64,000 bases of DNA, from positions 1-64,000 of IMG/VR virus record IMGVR_UViG_3300047560_001569; one strand, written 5' to 3'. The notes beneath the pieces are model-generated. The model worked only from the letters and a program-made list of their open reading frames with translations, had not been told where the DNA came from and did no database searches. Positions 56,345-64,000 of the stretch are shown one piece after another; within the stretch, counting starts at the first letter, position 1, and the number at the start of each line of letters is the position of its first letter. Made by a program: the position numbers and the translations under genes. The stretch is from a virus.

Positions 56345-56373
56345 ACTATACCACCAAAAGGGTACGATTACAA
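56345..56373 (-). promoter_or_regulatory. Sigma70-like promoter for uvsY/uvsW
   Basis: Minus-strand TTGTAA (56373-56368), 17-base spacer, TATAGT (56350-56345). The -35 includes the stop codon of the preceding virion gene. Confidence 0.6.
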
Positions 56374-56862
56374 CGTATTGATGGTAAAATTACGATATCT
56401 AAATGTAGCAATAGATTCAATATAATCAACATCACCGGCCGTAGACATCATTGTAAATCCACCAAGATCAATTGGGAACATATCTTTAAATACAACTTCG
56501 TGCTTTGGATTCATAGCGCTAGAAAGGACGGAAAGTGTTGCATCTGAATACACTTGTTCAGGATCATATTGATCAAAGTTATCTGGTCGACCAATAGCAA
56601 TCATCCAATTGTATATTTCCAAATAGTTTGCTAATGCTTCATCTACCTTAAATGTGATTGTCAAATCCCCGTAAGTCAAATGATCACCTGCAATAGGAAC
56701 GCGAAGTAGTGGAGTTGGCATTGCAGTCGAGCCAAGAGTTACGCTTGGTAGATTGACCGACTGAACAAAGTAATTAATGTGTGGTGTTTTCTTTACCGAA
56801 AACTTAAATCCCAATGGGGATAAAAAGTTCTTATTCGATACTTCAGTTGTATTGAAACTCAT
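56368..56862 (-). CDS. Tail-tube-like virion protein
   Basis: Start at ATG 56862 after AGGAGG (164 residues). The phrases NYFVQSVNLPSVTLGS, RVPIAGDHLTYGDLTITF and NYLEIYNWMIAIGRPDNFDQ place it in the T4 gp19-like tube superfamily; proteins of this type lie next to gene 23 in aquatic T4-like phages. A separate, canonical gp19 is at 62858-63409, so this one may have a baseplate or tube-tip role. Confidence 0.75.
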   Translation of the reverse strand: MSFNTTEVSNKNFLSPLGFKFSVKKTPHINYFVQSVNLPSVTLGSTAMPTPLLRVPIAGDHLTYGDLTITFKVDEALANYLEIYNWMIAIGRPDNFDQYDPEQVYSDATLSVLSSAMNPKHEVVFKDMFPIDLGGFTMMSTAGDVDYIESIATFRYRNFTINTL

Positions 56863-56887
56863 AATGCCTCCTGATGTATTTAGGCAA

Positions 56888-56937
56888 AAAAAAGAAGGCC
56901 GCATAGCGGCCCTCTTCAAGTATCCCTCTTCGGGGAT
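56888..56937 (-). terminator. Double hairpin terminator after gene 23
   Basis: GGCCGC/GCGGCC (56897-56902 with 56906-56911) with a following T-run on the minus strand, preceded by a second hairpin ATCCC/GGGGAT (56922-56937). Confidence 0.85.
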
Positions 56938-56947
56938 TTAATTCTAA

Positions 56948-58273
56948 TTAAAGAATGTTGTCAACCATAACGCGACGATAGTACACATTAGAGTCTTTAG
57001 TGAGTGCACCGAGACCTGCGGTAGTACCTTCAGCGAACGGGTTAGCAACCATACCATAGCGGGTTTTGAAGCCAATCTTAGGTTGGAAAGTGCCTGTATC
57101 GACTGCACGAACCATTTGCAACGGAACGTATGGGCAATAGAACACACCAGCATCGAATGCAGAAGCACCCTTATAACCGACGGTCATATAGTTACCAGTG
57201 GTATATGGATCGATATAAACCTTGATACGTCCATTCAACACACCAGCAAAAGTATTACCAGTATCATCAACTTGCAAGTTGTTGCTGTTCAACGCGGGAG
57301 CGTAGTCCAACACACCAGCCATCTGAAGAGCAGAAGCTACGTCAGAAGAACAGATGATGATGTTACCTTTGCCACGACGTGTATTCTTGGCAATTTGGTT
57401 AGCTTCACGCTCAACTTGGAACATCAAACCTTTGAACTTCTCAACAGACCAGCGACCGTTAGCATCAACGTCCAAGTCGAAACGACCAGCAGTTGTAGTA
57501 CCAGCAGAAGCACCTTGTTGAGCAGTAACGTTGATCGTACGAACAACTTCACGGTTGATTTCAGCAAGAATTTCAGATGTCAAAATATTTGACAATTCTG
57601 TTTCAGCATCTAAACCATGGATTGCTTTCAAGTCTTGAGCAAGTTCCATTGTGTATTCTGCTTTCAAAGCACGTGACTTAGCAGTTACGGAAACTTTCTC
57701 AATTGTAAACGCCATTTCTGGGAAAGCAACAGAAGAGTTACCGATGCCTTCAGCGTTATTTGTGTTAGCACCACCAGCAAAGTTGTAAATGCCAGTTTCA
57801 GCCAAGTTGGCAGTACCAGTTGTAGTGTTACCAGGAACAGTACCGGTTTGACGGTTACCGATCGTAGCAGCATCAGTAACAGATGTACCAAACTGTGTAT
57901 TAACTTCGTTGTAGAATGTCTCACTAACTTTATTGTTAGAAGAGTTAGCATATTGAGCACGCATTGCAAAGATCAAGCCTGTTGGGCCAGTCATTGGTTG
58001 TACGCCGCAAATATCATATGCAACTAGGTTAGGCATTGCACGACGAACCAAGCTGATCAAGACTGGGTCAAAGTAGTTAGCAGAAGCTTGGTTAGCACCA
58101 GATTCTGTCAAAAACTGACCGCCAGCTTGTTGGCTAGCTTCGCGCAAAGCACGCTCTGTGTTCTCTAAGAGAACGGCTGTGACGCCACGCTTATGAGAAT
58201 CGCCGATCTTTGGGAGATCTTCGTGCTCAATAACTGGCTGCCATTTTTTCTGAATGTCTTCGGATAAGTACAT
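56948..58273 (-). CDS. 23: Major capsid protein (gp23)
   Basis: The 441-residue protein has a helical delta-like N-terminus, then a gp21 cleavage candidate LTE at 55-57 before SGANQ, then the HK97-fold body with FDPVLISLVRRAMPNLVAYD, VQPMTGPTGLIFAMR and the C-terminal YRRVMVDNIL typical of gp23. Late octamer upstream, double terminator downstream. Confidence 0.96.
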   Translation of the reverse strand: MYLSEDIQKKWQPVIEHEDLPKIGDSHKRGVTAVLLENTERALREASQQAGGQFLTESGANQASANYFDPVLISLVRRAMPNLVAYDICGVQPMTGPTGLIFAMRAQYANSSNNKVSETFYNEVNTQFGTSVTDAATIGNRQTGTVPGNTTTGTANLAETGIYNFAGGANTNNAEGIGNSSVAFPEMAFTIEKVSVTAKSRALKAEYTMELAQDLKAIHGLDAETELSNILTSEILAEINREVVRTINVTAQQGASAGTTTAGRFDLDVDANGRWSVEKFKGLMFQVEREANQIAKNTRRGKGNIIICSSDVASALQMAGVLDYAPALNSNNLQVDDTGNTFAGVLNGRIKVYIDPYTTGNYMTVGYKGASAFDAGVFYCPYVPLQMVRAVDTGTFQPKIGFKTRYGMVANPFAEGTTAGLGALTKDSNVYYRRVMVDNIL

Positions 58274-58314
58274 TTTTGGTTTCCCCTTCCTTATTAAAAA
58301 ATTTGGGCTCGAAC

Positions 58315-58322
58315 TATTTATA
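58315..58322 (-). promoter_or_regulatory. T4-type late promoter for gene 23
   Basis: Exact TATAAATA on the minus strand, 41 bases before ATG 58273. Confidence 0.8.
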
Positions 58323-58326
58323 AAAA

Positions 58327-59316
58327 TTATTTCTTGATTGATCGTGCGATGGCGCTAACATAAGATGATACTGGACCTTCCAACTTAGGTTGGTGCGTAA
58401 CTTCTTCGTCAAGCTCGACAATTTCTTGCTCTTCGATTGATTTAGCAACAACGGTCTTCTTCTCACCGAAGTACTGCTCTTTTACGAGCTCGAGCTTCTT
58501 GCGATAGTTTTCATCTGTATCAAAATCAATACCTTCAGACAATGTGCGAAGCTTCTCGACTTGCGTCATAGCAAGGCCTTCTGCAACATCATCAAAAATC
58601 TGTGATTGCTTGCTGGACTCTACAATCTTGCTCAACTCAATGTTTTCTGCAACTGTATCGTTCAACTTAGATTCTAGTTCTTCAACTTTAGCAGCCATTT
58701 CAGCTACCAAGTCGACTTTTTCTTTTGGAACTTGAATGTATGAATCTTCAAACAGACCTTTGAGTTTCTCGATGAACTCTTCAGCAATCATTGTGTTCAA
58801 TGAGCTGTCGATAGCAACTTGATTTGTATCCATCCATTGCTCAACAACATAGTCGAGGTAGTCGCTAACTTGATTAGACAACTCTTCAACCAAATCAGTA
58901 CGGGCTTTGGCAAAAGAAGCATTTAACTCTTCCTCTAAAGCTGCACGCTCTTCAGCAATACGACTAGCAATAGCCGCTTCGAAGATTACTGATGCTTTTT
59001 CTTTGAATTCTTCAGACAAATCCTCGCCGAATAGACCATCGATCTCTTCTTTCATTGAGCCAGCTGCGCTTGGCTTAGTTTTAATAGAAGCAGTGGTATC
59101 AGCATTACCCTTAGTGTTATTAGTATTGTTAGTAGCATCAGTACCTTGTACTTCACCAGCTAACTTAGCAGAGGCAGTATCACCTTCTTTTTTGTCTGTG
59201 TTGTTACGATTAGCATAAGCATCGCCAGTTGCATGTGGATCGGCAGACTTTGTCACACCGGTTGCTCCACCGCCTACTGGGTCAGATGCCTTCTCAATTA
59301 ATTCTGTTTTGGCCAT
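58327..59316 (-). CDS. 22: Prohead core scaffold (gp22)
   Basis: The 329-residue protein is acidic and strongly coiled coil (EERAALEEELNASFAKA and others) after a low-complexity Thr/Asn-rich N-terminus. Position between genes 21 and 23 and composition identify the scaffold that gp21 degrades. Confidence 0.9.
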   Translation of the reverse strand: MAKTELIEKASDPVGGGATGVTKSADPHATGDAYANRNNTDKKEGDTASAKLAGEVQGTDATNNTNNTKGNADTTASIKTKPSAAGSMKEEIDGLFGEDLSEEFKEKASVIFEAAIASRIAEERAALEEELNASFAKARTDLVEELSNQVSDYLDYVVEQWMDTNQVAIDSSLNTMIAEEFIEKLKGLFEDSYIQVPKEKVDLVAEMAAKVEELESKLNDTVAENIELSKIVESSKQSQIFDDVAEGLAMTQVEKLRTLSEGIDFDTDENYRKKLELVKEQYFGEKKTVVAKSIEEQEIVELDEEVTHQPKLEGPVSSYVSAIARSIKK

Positions 59317-59340
59317 TTGAATCTCCTGTTATGGTAGTTT

Positions 59341-59348
59341 TATTTATA
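59341..59348 (-). promoter_or_regulatory. T4-type late promoter for gene 22
   Basis: Exact TATAAATA on the minus strand, 25 bases before ATG 59316. Confidence 0.8.
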
Positions 59349-59355
59349 AGACTAA

Positions 59356-60009
59356 TTATTTAGTAGACAAGTAATTTACGTACTGCTGAAAGGCGCGTAC
59401 TTTTGCTTCTTGCAAATTCTTAGCGCTTGCTTTTGTGATAGTCTCTTTTACTCGTTCGACTTGACGTGCCTTTAAAACACCATTATCCCAAAGCCAATCT
59501 ACACCTTCCATAATACCTTGTACGAATGCGTCTGGTGCTGAAGGATCAGCAACAATATCTGCTGCTGTTGCTAGATAGAAGTCATCTTGTACTTCCATAA
59601 CCCCACCGACGTCTTTTAAAGAACCCATGCCACGAGTAGATACTCCTAAACTGACACCGCTCTCTAATAAATTTCTTGCAATGAGACCCATAGGGGTCTC
59701 AAGAATCTTTGCTTTACCGATAAAATTATTACCGTCTTGCTTCAATTCAACAATCTTATGTGACACACGATCGAGGTTGATTGAAGGACCGCTTGGATGA
59801 CCAAGTTCACCTAAAGCTCTGTTTGTGGTAACATATTCTTTAGTGTAGCGTGCAACTTCACGCTCAAGCAAATCTTTACGATAAATGCGACCATTACGGT
59901 TTTGCTGTTCGGCCTGCATAAAAGGACCAACAATGAATAGATCCTTCTTACCGTTGCGTTCTTCTACTACGTATTGAACGTCTTCTACTAATTCTGTGAA
60001 TAATTTCAT
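59356..60009 (-). CDS. 21: Prohead protease (gp21)
   Basis: The 217-residue serine protease has GELGHP (catalytic His) and GVSTRGMGSL (catalytic Ser), the gp21 pattern. Cleaves core and capsid proteins during head maturation. Confidence 0.94.
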   Translation of the reverse strand: MKLFTELVEDVQYVVEERNGKKDLFIVGPFMQAEQQNRNGRIYRKDLLEREVARYTKEYVTTNRALGELGHPSGPSINLDRVSHKIVELKQDGNNFIGKAKILETPMGLIARNLLESGVSLGVSTRGMGSLKDVGGVMEVQDDFYLATAADIVADPSAPDAFVQGIMEGVDWLWDNGVLKARQVERVKETITKASAKNLQEAKVRAFQQYVNYLSTK

Positions 60010-60015
60010 TTTTGT

Positions 60016-60282
60016 TTACCTAAATGCAATTGAAACTGCTTTAACATCCGTTCCAGTATCAACTTGTATTGTGTCTGACGGACTTTTGTAAATGATCATG
60101 TCTTGGCCGAATTGAATTGTTATTGTACCAAGAGTAGTACCACCAGTATCTTTCTTTGTGATAACTCTAGCAGTCGTTGCATTTGTGTTCAACAACCTGA
60201 CTAAAGAAGCACCATTAACTGTGTTGGCCGTTGTAGGTAATGTTATCTCTGCTGCTTTGGGACTGATTACAAAATCACTCAT
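60016..60282 (-). CDS. Small virion-type protein
   Basis: Start at ATG 60282 after GAGGAG (88 residues). A beta-rich Thr-rich protein (VITKKDTGGTTLGTITIQF) between genes 21 and 20; size and strand pattern suit a head decoration or core protein, but no family is claimed. Overlaps the upstream gene by eight bases. Confidence 0.65.
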   Translation of the reverse strand: MSDFVISPKAAEITLPTTANTVNGASLVRLLNTNATTARVITKKDTGGTTLGTITIQFGQDMIIYKSPSDTIQVDTGTDVKAVSIAFR

Positions 60283-60937
60283 CTTGTGTCTCCTCAGCAA
60301 GTATGTTCTGCACGGTGTCTAACAACTGCTCAAACTTCTCGTCTGATTCGAGCATGTCGATAAATTGTTCGCGAGACTGATCATCTTCTAAACTCTCATA
60401 CATTGCTTCGAGCATTGTAGTGATTGCCTCGACCTCTTGATTGTCTTGCTCTGCTATTACTGCCTCTAATATATCATCAAATTGCTCTACTTGTTCAGCT
60501 ACTTTTTTAGCTTGTGCAGTAGCAATTGCCATTTTCTTTTGCATGCTATATTCTGGATGATCCCGCTCAATCGCTTGTGCAATCTCTTCGCGCTTTTTCT
60601 TTTCTGCAAATGTCAATACTTTTTCATTAACATCTTCTGATTCTTTCGCACTATATCCGTGCCTAGCTGCTTTACGATCGTGATATTTAATATTTGATGC
60701 TTTGAATAGCTTATCATCATTACCATTCCGATCAGCAATCTTTTGTACTTCGTGATCGTCGATAAATTCTTGATCGCCCAATGTAGCAGCAGAAGGACCA
60801 CCCTTTTCAGAAGTTACGGTATTATCTTTATAAAATTTTTTCGGACCGACTTCCCCAGGTTTACGTGTACCCTGGTCGTGCTTGGGGCCTCGGAAGCCCC
60901 TCTCCATTTCGTTAAGCAGACTGTTCAGCGTTTTCAT
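60275..60937 (-). CDS. Probable prohead core protein
   Basis: A 220-residue charged protein, basic N-terminal half (GFRGPKHDQGTRKPGEVGPK, KYHDRKAARHGYSAKE) and very acidic helical C-terminal half. Position in the 20-21 interval and composition resemble internal prohead proteins removed by gp21. Confidence 0.6.
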   Translation of the reverse strand: MKTLNSLLNEMERGFRGPKHDQGTRKPGEVGPKKFYKDNTVTSEKGGPSAATLGDQEFIDDHEVQKIADRNGNDDKLFKASNIKYHDRKAARHGYSAKESEDVNEKVLTFAEKKKREEIAQAIERDHPEYSMQKKMAIATAQAKKVAEQVEQFDDILEAVIAEQDNQEVEAITTMLEAMYESLEDDQSREQFIDMLESDEKFEQLLDTVQNILAEETQDE

Positions 60938-61202
60938 GTGATTCCTCAGACTCTGTATTTGTTTCGTCTCCTACTGCCACTGTTTCAACATTGGTTCCGT
61001 CTTCGACGTTTTCATCATCTTCAACTTCAATATCTATCTCTTCTTGACCGAACATTGATCTAGCAACTTCGATCTTACGAGCTTGGATAGCATCATATAC
61101 TCGTTGACCGACTAACTGATCAAATGCAGATGAAATATTCACTGCATCCTTGTTCATCGCAAAGTTAACAATATCTGTAGGTGTGTAAGTAGGTGTTGTC
61201 AT
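60912..61202 (-). CDS. Prohead core protein (gp67/68-like)
   Basis: A 96-residue protein, helical N-terminus (IVNFAMNKDAVNISSAFDQL, KIEVARSMFG) followed by a strongly acidic tail, the typical look of gp67/gp68 core proteins next to gene 20. Confidence 0.7.
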   Translation of the reverse strand: MTTPTYTPTDIVNFAMNKDAVNISSAFDQLVGQRVYDAIQARKIEVARSMFGQEEIDIEVEDDENVEDGTNVETVAVGDETNTESEESHENAEQSA

Positions 61203-61213
61203 ATTCTCTCCAT

Positions 61214-61221
61214 TATTTATA
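61214..61221 (-). promoter_or_regulatory. T4-type late promoter before core/protease genes
   Basis: Exact TATAAATA on the minus strand, 11 bases before ATG 61202, leaving a very short leader with GGAG. Confidence 0.65.
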
Positions 61222-61225
61222 CAAA

Positions 61226-62806
61226 TTAATTTTGTTGGGCCTGCGGTAATTGCTGTCCTGGCATCATTTGTGTGCCATCAGGTGCAATCTGTGGATTTAA
61301 CACAGGATCTTTCAATTCAGCACGAATCTCTTCGTCCATACGCTTCATAACCTCATCATCTTGACCAAATATATTCGCTCTAGCCCATTTATGCGAATAG
61401 TATTTACCAACAACACCGGTGTTTAGCATATTTTGATAAGCTGTTAACTTATCATTTAATATCTCATTGTCTTTTAACTCTGAAAAGTAATTGTCTTTTG
61501 CATAACTAAATTTAATCAAAGGAGCAAGCTTTTGCCAGTCATCCTGTGTTAGAATTTGCTTGAGTACAAGTTGTTTCTCTAAAGACTTAATAAACAAATG
61601 ATTAAATCTAGCACGGAGACGATTAATAAATTTATTAAACTTAACTTCATCTCTTGATATCTCTGTTGCTCTACCCATACCAAACGTATTGTCGGATTGC
61701 AGACGAGCAGTAGGAACATTTAACGACCGATACAATACCTTTTGGAAGTACTCCACATCAGTCATCTCTCCTAAATTTTGACCCGCTGGTAAAGTAGAAA
61801 TTTCTGTACCGCGATTACCTTCACGACGCGGTAGCCAGAAATCTTCCAGCATCGTCATAAACTTGCGGTCGTCTCTTACCTCACCTGTACCAGCATCATA
61901 TACAACTTTATTCTTATAGCGAGTCATCATATCCCGTAGATATTGCTCCGCTTTCATTTTAGGAAGATTACCAACATCAATATAGAATACACGACGCTCG
62001 GGTGCACGTGATATTCTGTATATCACAGTAGCATCCTCAAGAGCTCTTAATTGATTTAATGGTTTGATCGCTTTATGTAGATGCGATATAATCAAAGAGT
62101 TCGTTTTATCTAGTAATCCTGATGTGCAATAGATAATACTATCTTTAGCAATCTTCATGCCAGTAGTCATCGGTGTGTTACCACCTACAATAGGCCTACC
62201 TGCAAAACCTTTATCATTGTATACAAAGTACTCTTGGCCATTTGTAGGCACAGATGGATCGCCATATGTCGGCGCATTAGTTACTTTCTTACGTTTTGTT
62301 TCTTTTATCTTTCGAATCTTACGTGAATCGATATAACGTAATTCCTGTATACCAGTTTTTGGATTCTCTTTGTCAATCACTGCTTGATAATACAAACGGC
62401 CATCAACATACCAGCGCTTGAATACATCATATCCTTGATGGTTAAAATCCAACAATACGAGAATATTCTCAAACTCTTGTGCTATGGCTTGTTTGACTGC
62501 GTCAGGTAATTCTATTCCATCGAGGTTGATAGATACAGTAGGTTCCTTATCTTCAACCACAATTGCTTCGTTTACGATATCATCAACCGCAGCATCTACT
62601 TCTGGATGTTGCAACATTTCTCGATATTTGGTTACAACCTCGGCTTCATTTTTTGCTGAACCCTCAAGGTCCACAACTGTCCCATAGGTACCACCAGCAG
62701 CAACAATCGTTGCGCCATCATCATTTTCTTTTGGAATAAACGTGTCCAGGTCCTGCTTTACAGCGGGAGCCTTGCGACGGAATTCAAATCCTAGGAACTC
62801 GGCCAT
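61226..62806 (-). CDS. 20: Portal protein (gp20)
   Basis: The 526-residue portal has the conserved blocks NEAEVVTKYREMLQHPEVD, WYVDGRLYYQAVIDKENP and FYIDVGNLPKMKAEQYL, and DDVEYFQKVLYRSLNVP-type sequence (MTDVEYFQKVLYRSLNVPT). It forms the dodecameric packaging vertex. Gln/Pro-rich C-terminus. Confidence 0.96.
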   Translation of the reverse strand: MAEFLGFEFRRKAPAVKQDLDTFIPKENDDGATIVAAGGTYGTVVDLEGSAKNEAEVVTKYREMLQHPEVDAAVDDIVNEAIVVEDKEPTVSINLDGIELPDAVKQAIAQEFENILVLLDFNHQGYDVFKRWYVDGRLYYQAVIDKENPKTGIQELRYIDSRKIRKIKETKRKKVTNAPTYGDPSVPTNGQEYFVYNDKGFAGRPIVGGNTPMTTGMKIAKDSIIYCTSGLLDKTNSLIISHLHKAIKPLNQLRALEDATVIYRISRAPERRVFYIDVGNLPKMKAEQYLRDMMTRYKNKVVYDAGTGEVRDDRKFMTMLEDFWLPRREGNRGTEISTLPAGQNLGEMTDVEYFQKVLYRSLNVPTARLQSDNTFGMGRATEISRDEVKFNKFINRLRARFNHLFIKSLEKQLVLKQILTQDDWQKLAPLIKFSYAKDNYFSELKDNEILNDKLTAYQNMLNTGVVGKYYSHKWARANIFGQDDEVMKRMDEEIRAELKDPVLNPQIAPDGTQMMPGQQLPQAQQN

Positions 62807-62822
62807 ATTATCTCCAATTAAT

Positions 62823-62844
62823 GAAGCCGGCTTCGGCCGGCTTC
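62823..62844 (-). terminator. Strong hairpin between genes 19 and 20
   Basis: Perfect 9-base stem GAAGCCGGC/GCCGGCTTC with a 4-base loop. No T-run follows on the minus strand, so it may slow polymerase or protect RNA ends rather than terminate fully. Confidence 0.7.
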
Positions 62845-62857
62845 CATACTAATAAAA

Positions 62858-63409
62858 TTAAGCGCCACCAGCGTCGCCAGTAGATCCTCCAGACACTTCC
62901 CACCAATCGTAGGCAAACGTCACTTGGAACTCCTGGATCGAGTCGGTATTATTCCAATCCAACTCGATAGGCGACACTTCGACTGGGAAAATACCATTGA
63001 ATTGATATTCCCGAATTGAGACACCAGTTTTCGAATACTGCGTTACATTTGCAGTAGACTTATATAATAGCGGAGAAGCTGCCCCAAATCCACGGAGGTT
63101 ACCCTGAAACGTATTAATTTGGTTAGACCACTCTTCCATCGCATTGCGGATTAAAAAGTCTTCGTCGTTCATTACAACAACAGACCATTGGCCGAATGTG
63201 CGATCGCCGGCAAGACGTACCTTACGACCAAAATACGGAACTTCAATCACGCCCAGCGTTGCGGCCGGGATAGAAGAAGCACGTACCATGAACGGTACCT
63301 TAATGTCACCTACTGCGTTGGCGGGGTTGCTCATGGTTACTTGGAATAACGAGCTACGTGCGCCACCGAGTGTTAGTTGACTTCTGATTTCATTTACATT
63401 AAATGCCAT
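62858..63409 (-). CDS. 19: Tail tube protein (gp19)
   Basis: The 183-residue protein has MSNPANAVGDIKVPFMVRAS, RKVRLAGDRTFGQWSV and VTFAYDWWEV, the gp19 tube pattern. Polymerises inside the sheath. A 7/8 late octamer lies upstream near 63428-63435. Confidence 0.93.
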   Translation of the reverse strand: MAFNVNEIRSQLTLGGARSSLFQVTMSNPANAVGDIKVPFMVRASSIPAATLGVIEVPYFGRKVRLAGDRTFGQWSVVVMNDEDFLIRNAMEEWSNQINTFQGNLRGFGAASPLLYKSTANVTQYSKTGVSIREYQFNGIFPVEVSPIELDWNNTDSIQEFQVTFAYDWWEVSGGSTGDAGGA

Positions 63410-63440
63410 GTTTATTCTCCTTATTGTTATTTATTATAGA

Positions 63441-64000
63441 TCACTTAGATCCAATAATTTCAGAGAACTCAACACCTGAACGTACAGCCACAAAGTTCAA
63501 CTGGATAAAGTTGATAGACTTAGCAGGCTTAATGTAGATGTCACCGACGAATTGATTACTATCAATTACTTGAGATGTGTTGTTAGAATCATCACACACA
63601 ACCTTAAATGCTGTGATACCGCGACGTCCTTGAACATCTCTCAAGAATGGCTCCACAATATTTCTGAATTGTGCACGAGTAAGGTCATCGTTGAATTCAA
63701 ACAGCAACGACTTAGCTGCTTTTGATATTGCTTTCTCCAACACAATGAACAAACGACGTACGTTAATTCTATCAAAAGCTGATGCATTAGCCAATAACGT
63801 CTTATCTCCAAATAATACTGTACCTTGACCAGAGAAGGTCACAACAGGGTTGATACCTGCTTTGTATAACTGATCACGATCAGCTTTGCCTGGATTGTAT
63901 GCAAGTTTGACAATATTCTTGATCTGGCCACGATTGAATCCAGCTGGTGAGAACCAAGGATCACGTGTATCATCAGTACGAACGCACAAGCCAGCAGTAT
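63441..64000 (-). CDS. 18: Tail sheath protein (gp18), 3' part
   Basis: The frame is open to the right edge, so the N-terminal part lies outside the window. The visible C-terminal 186 residues include DPWFSPAGFNRGQIKNI, FGDKTLLANASAFDRINVRR and FLRDVQGRRGITAFKVVCDD, diagnostic of the contractile sheath. Confidence 0.95.
   Translation of the reverse strand, partial: TAGLCVRTDDTRDPWFSPAGFNRGQIKNIVKLAYNPGKADRDQLYKAGINPVVTFSGQGTVLFGDKTLLANASAFDRINVRRLFIVLEKAISKAAKSLLFEFNDDLTRAQFRNIVEPFLRDVQGRRGITAFKVVCDDSNNTSQVIDSNQFVGDIYIKPAKSINFIQLNFVAVRSGVEFSEIIGSK

Overview
The window is 64 kb of a tailed-phage genome of the T4-like myovirus type. Nearly every gene is on the minus strand, so transcription runs from high to low coordinates. 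The call rests on the T4 core: virion genes 18 (cut by the right edge), 19, 20, 21, 22 and 23; replication and recombination genes 41, 43, 44, 45, 46, 47, 61, 62, uvsW, uvsX and uvsY; regulators regA and 55; and four late-promoter octamers TATAAATA upstream of virion-type genes (a fifth lies in a stress-gene leader). The set of small proteins resembles aquatic T4-like phages of cyanobacteria and pelagic proteobacteria rather than coliphage T4. A lipoprotein/inner-membrane spanin-like pair, a beta-barrel outer-membrane protein and sigma70-like promoters point to a Gram-negative host. A DUF3563-like and a phasin-like protein make a proteobacterial (possibly betaproteobacterial) host plausible, but that is inference.

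Layout in transcription order. 64.0-56.4 kb: tail sheath, tail tube, portal, prohead core proteins, protease, scaffold, capsid and a second tube-like protein. 56.3-50.5 kb: uvsY, uvsW, late sigma 55 (in two reading frames) and 47/46. 50.5-44.4 kb: peptide deformylase, then queE, queD, a fatty-acid desaturase, folE, a separately transcribed HTH regulator, a putative nuclease and a TGT/DpdA-like base-exchange enzyme. 44.4-37.6 kb: nucleotide enzymes, glycosyltransferase, sliding clamp, clamp loader, regA and dCMP deaminase. 37.6-36.4 kb: an outer-membrane barrel and a queuosine-precursor-type transporter. 36.3-33.2 kb: 13 tRNAs or tRNA-like genes, a tRNA fragment and several long-stem non-coding elements, driven by sigma70-like promoters. 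33-27 kb: an iron/redox/stress block (IscU, two A-type Fe-S carriers, an AspH-like hydroxylase, rubrerythrin, rubredoxin, phasin-like protein, Hsp20, two phosphoesterases). 27-20 kb: DNA polymerase, uvsX, replicative helicase. 20-10 kb: uncharacterised, probably virion-associated genes, including Dps, a nucleotidyltransferase and a ligase-like protein. 10-6.9 kb: lysis cassette. 6.8 kb to the left edge: primase, thyX, nrdA, an amidotransferase-like protein, superoxide dismutase, thioredoxin, a secreted nuclease and a collagen-like protein.

Two systems stand out. One is a 7-deazaguanine pathway: GTP cyclohydrolase I, QueD and QueE, plus a YhhQ-type transporter and a DpdA-like transglycosylase, with no QueC in view. 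It could modify phage DNA or feed tRNA queuosine; six of the phage tRNAs carry GUN anticodons. The other is an unusually full iron and reactive-oxygen kit: SOD, Dps, thioredoxin, a rubrerythrin whose rubredoxin is a separate overlapping gene, and an ISC scaffold with two carriers. SOD followed by rubrerythrin/rubredoxin would make a complete superoxide-to-water route, while IscU and the A-type carriers could support Fe-S enzymes such as QueE.

Limits: all identifications come from reading motifs; no database search was run. Not seen in the window: nrdB, queC, genes 32, 33 and 59, terminase, topoisomerase, integrase, CRISPR.
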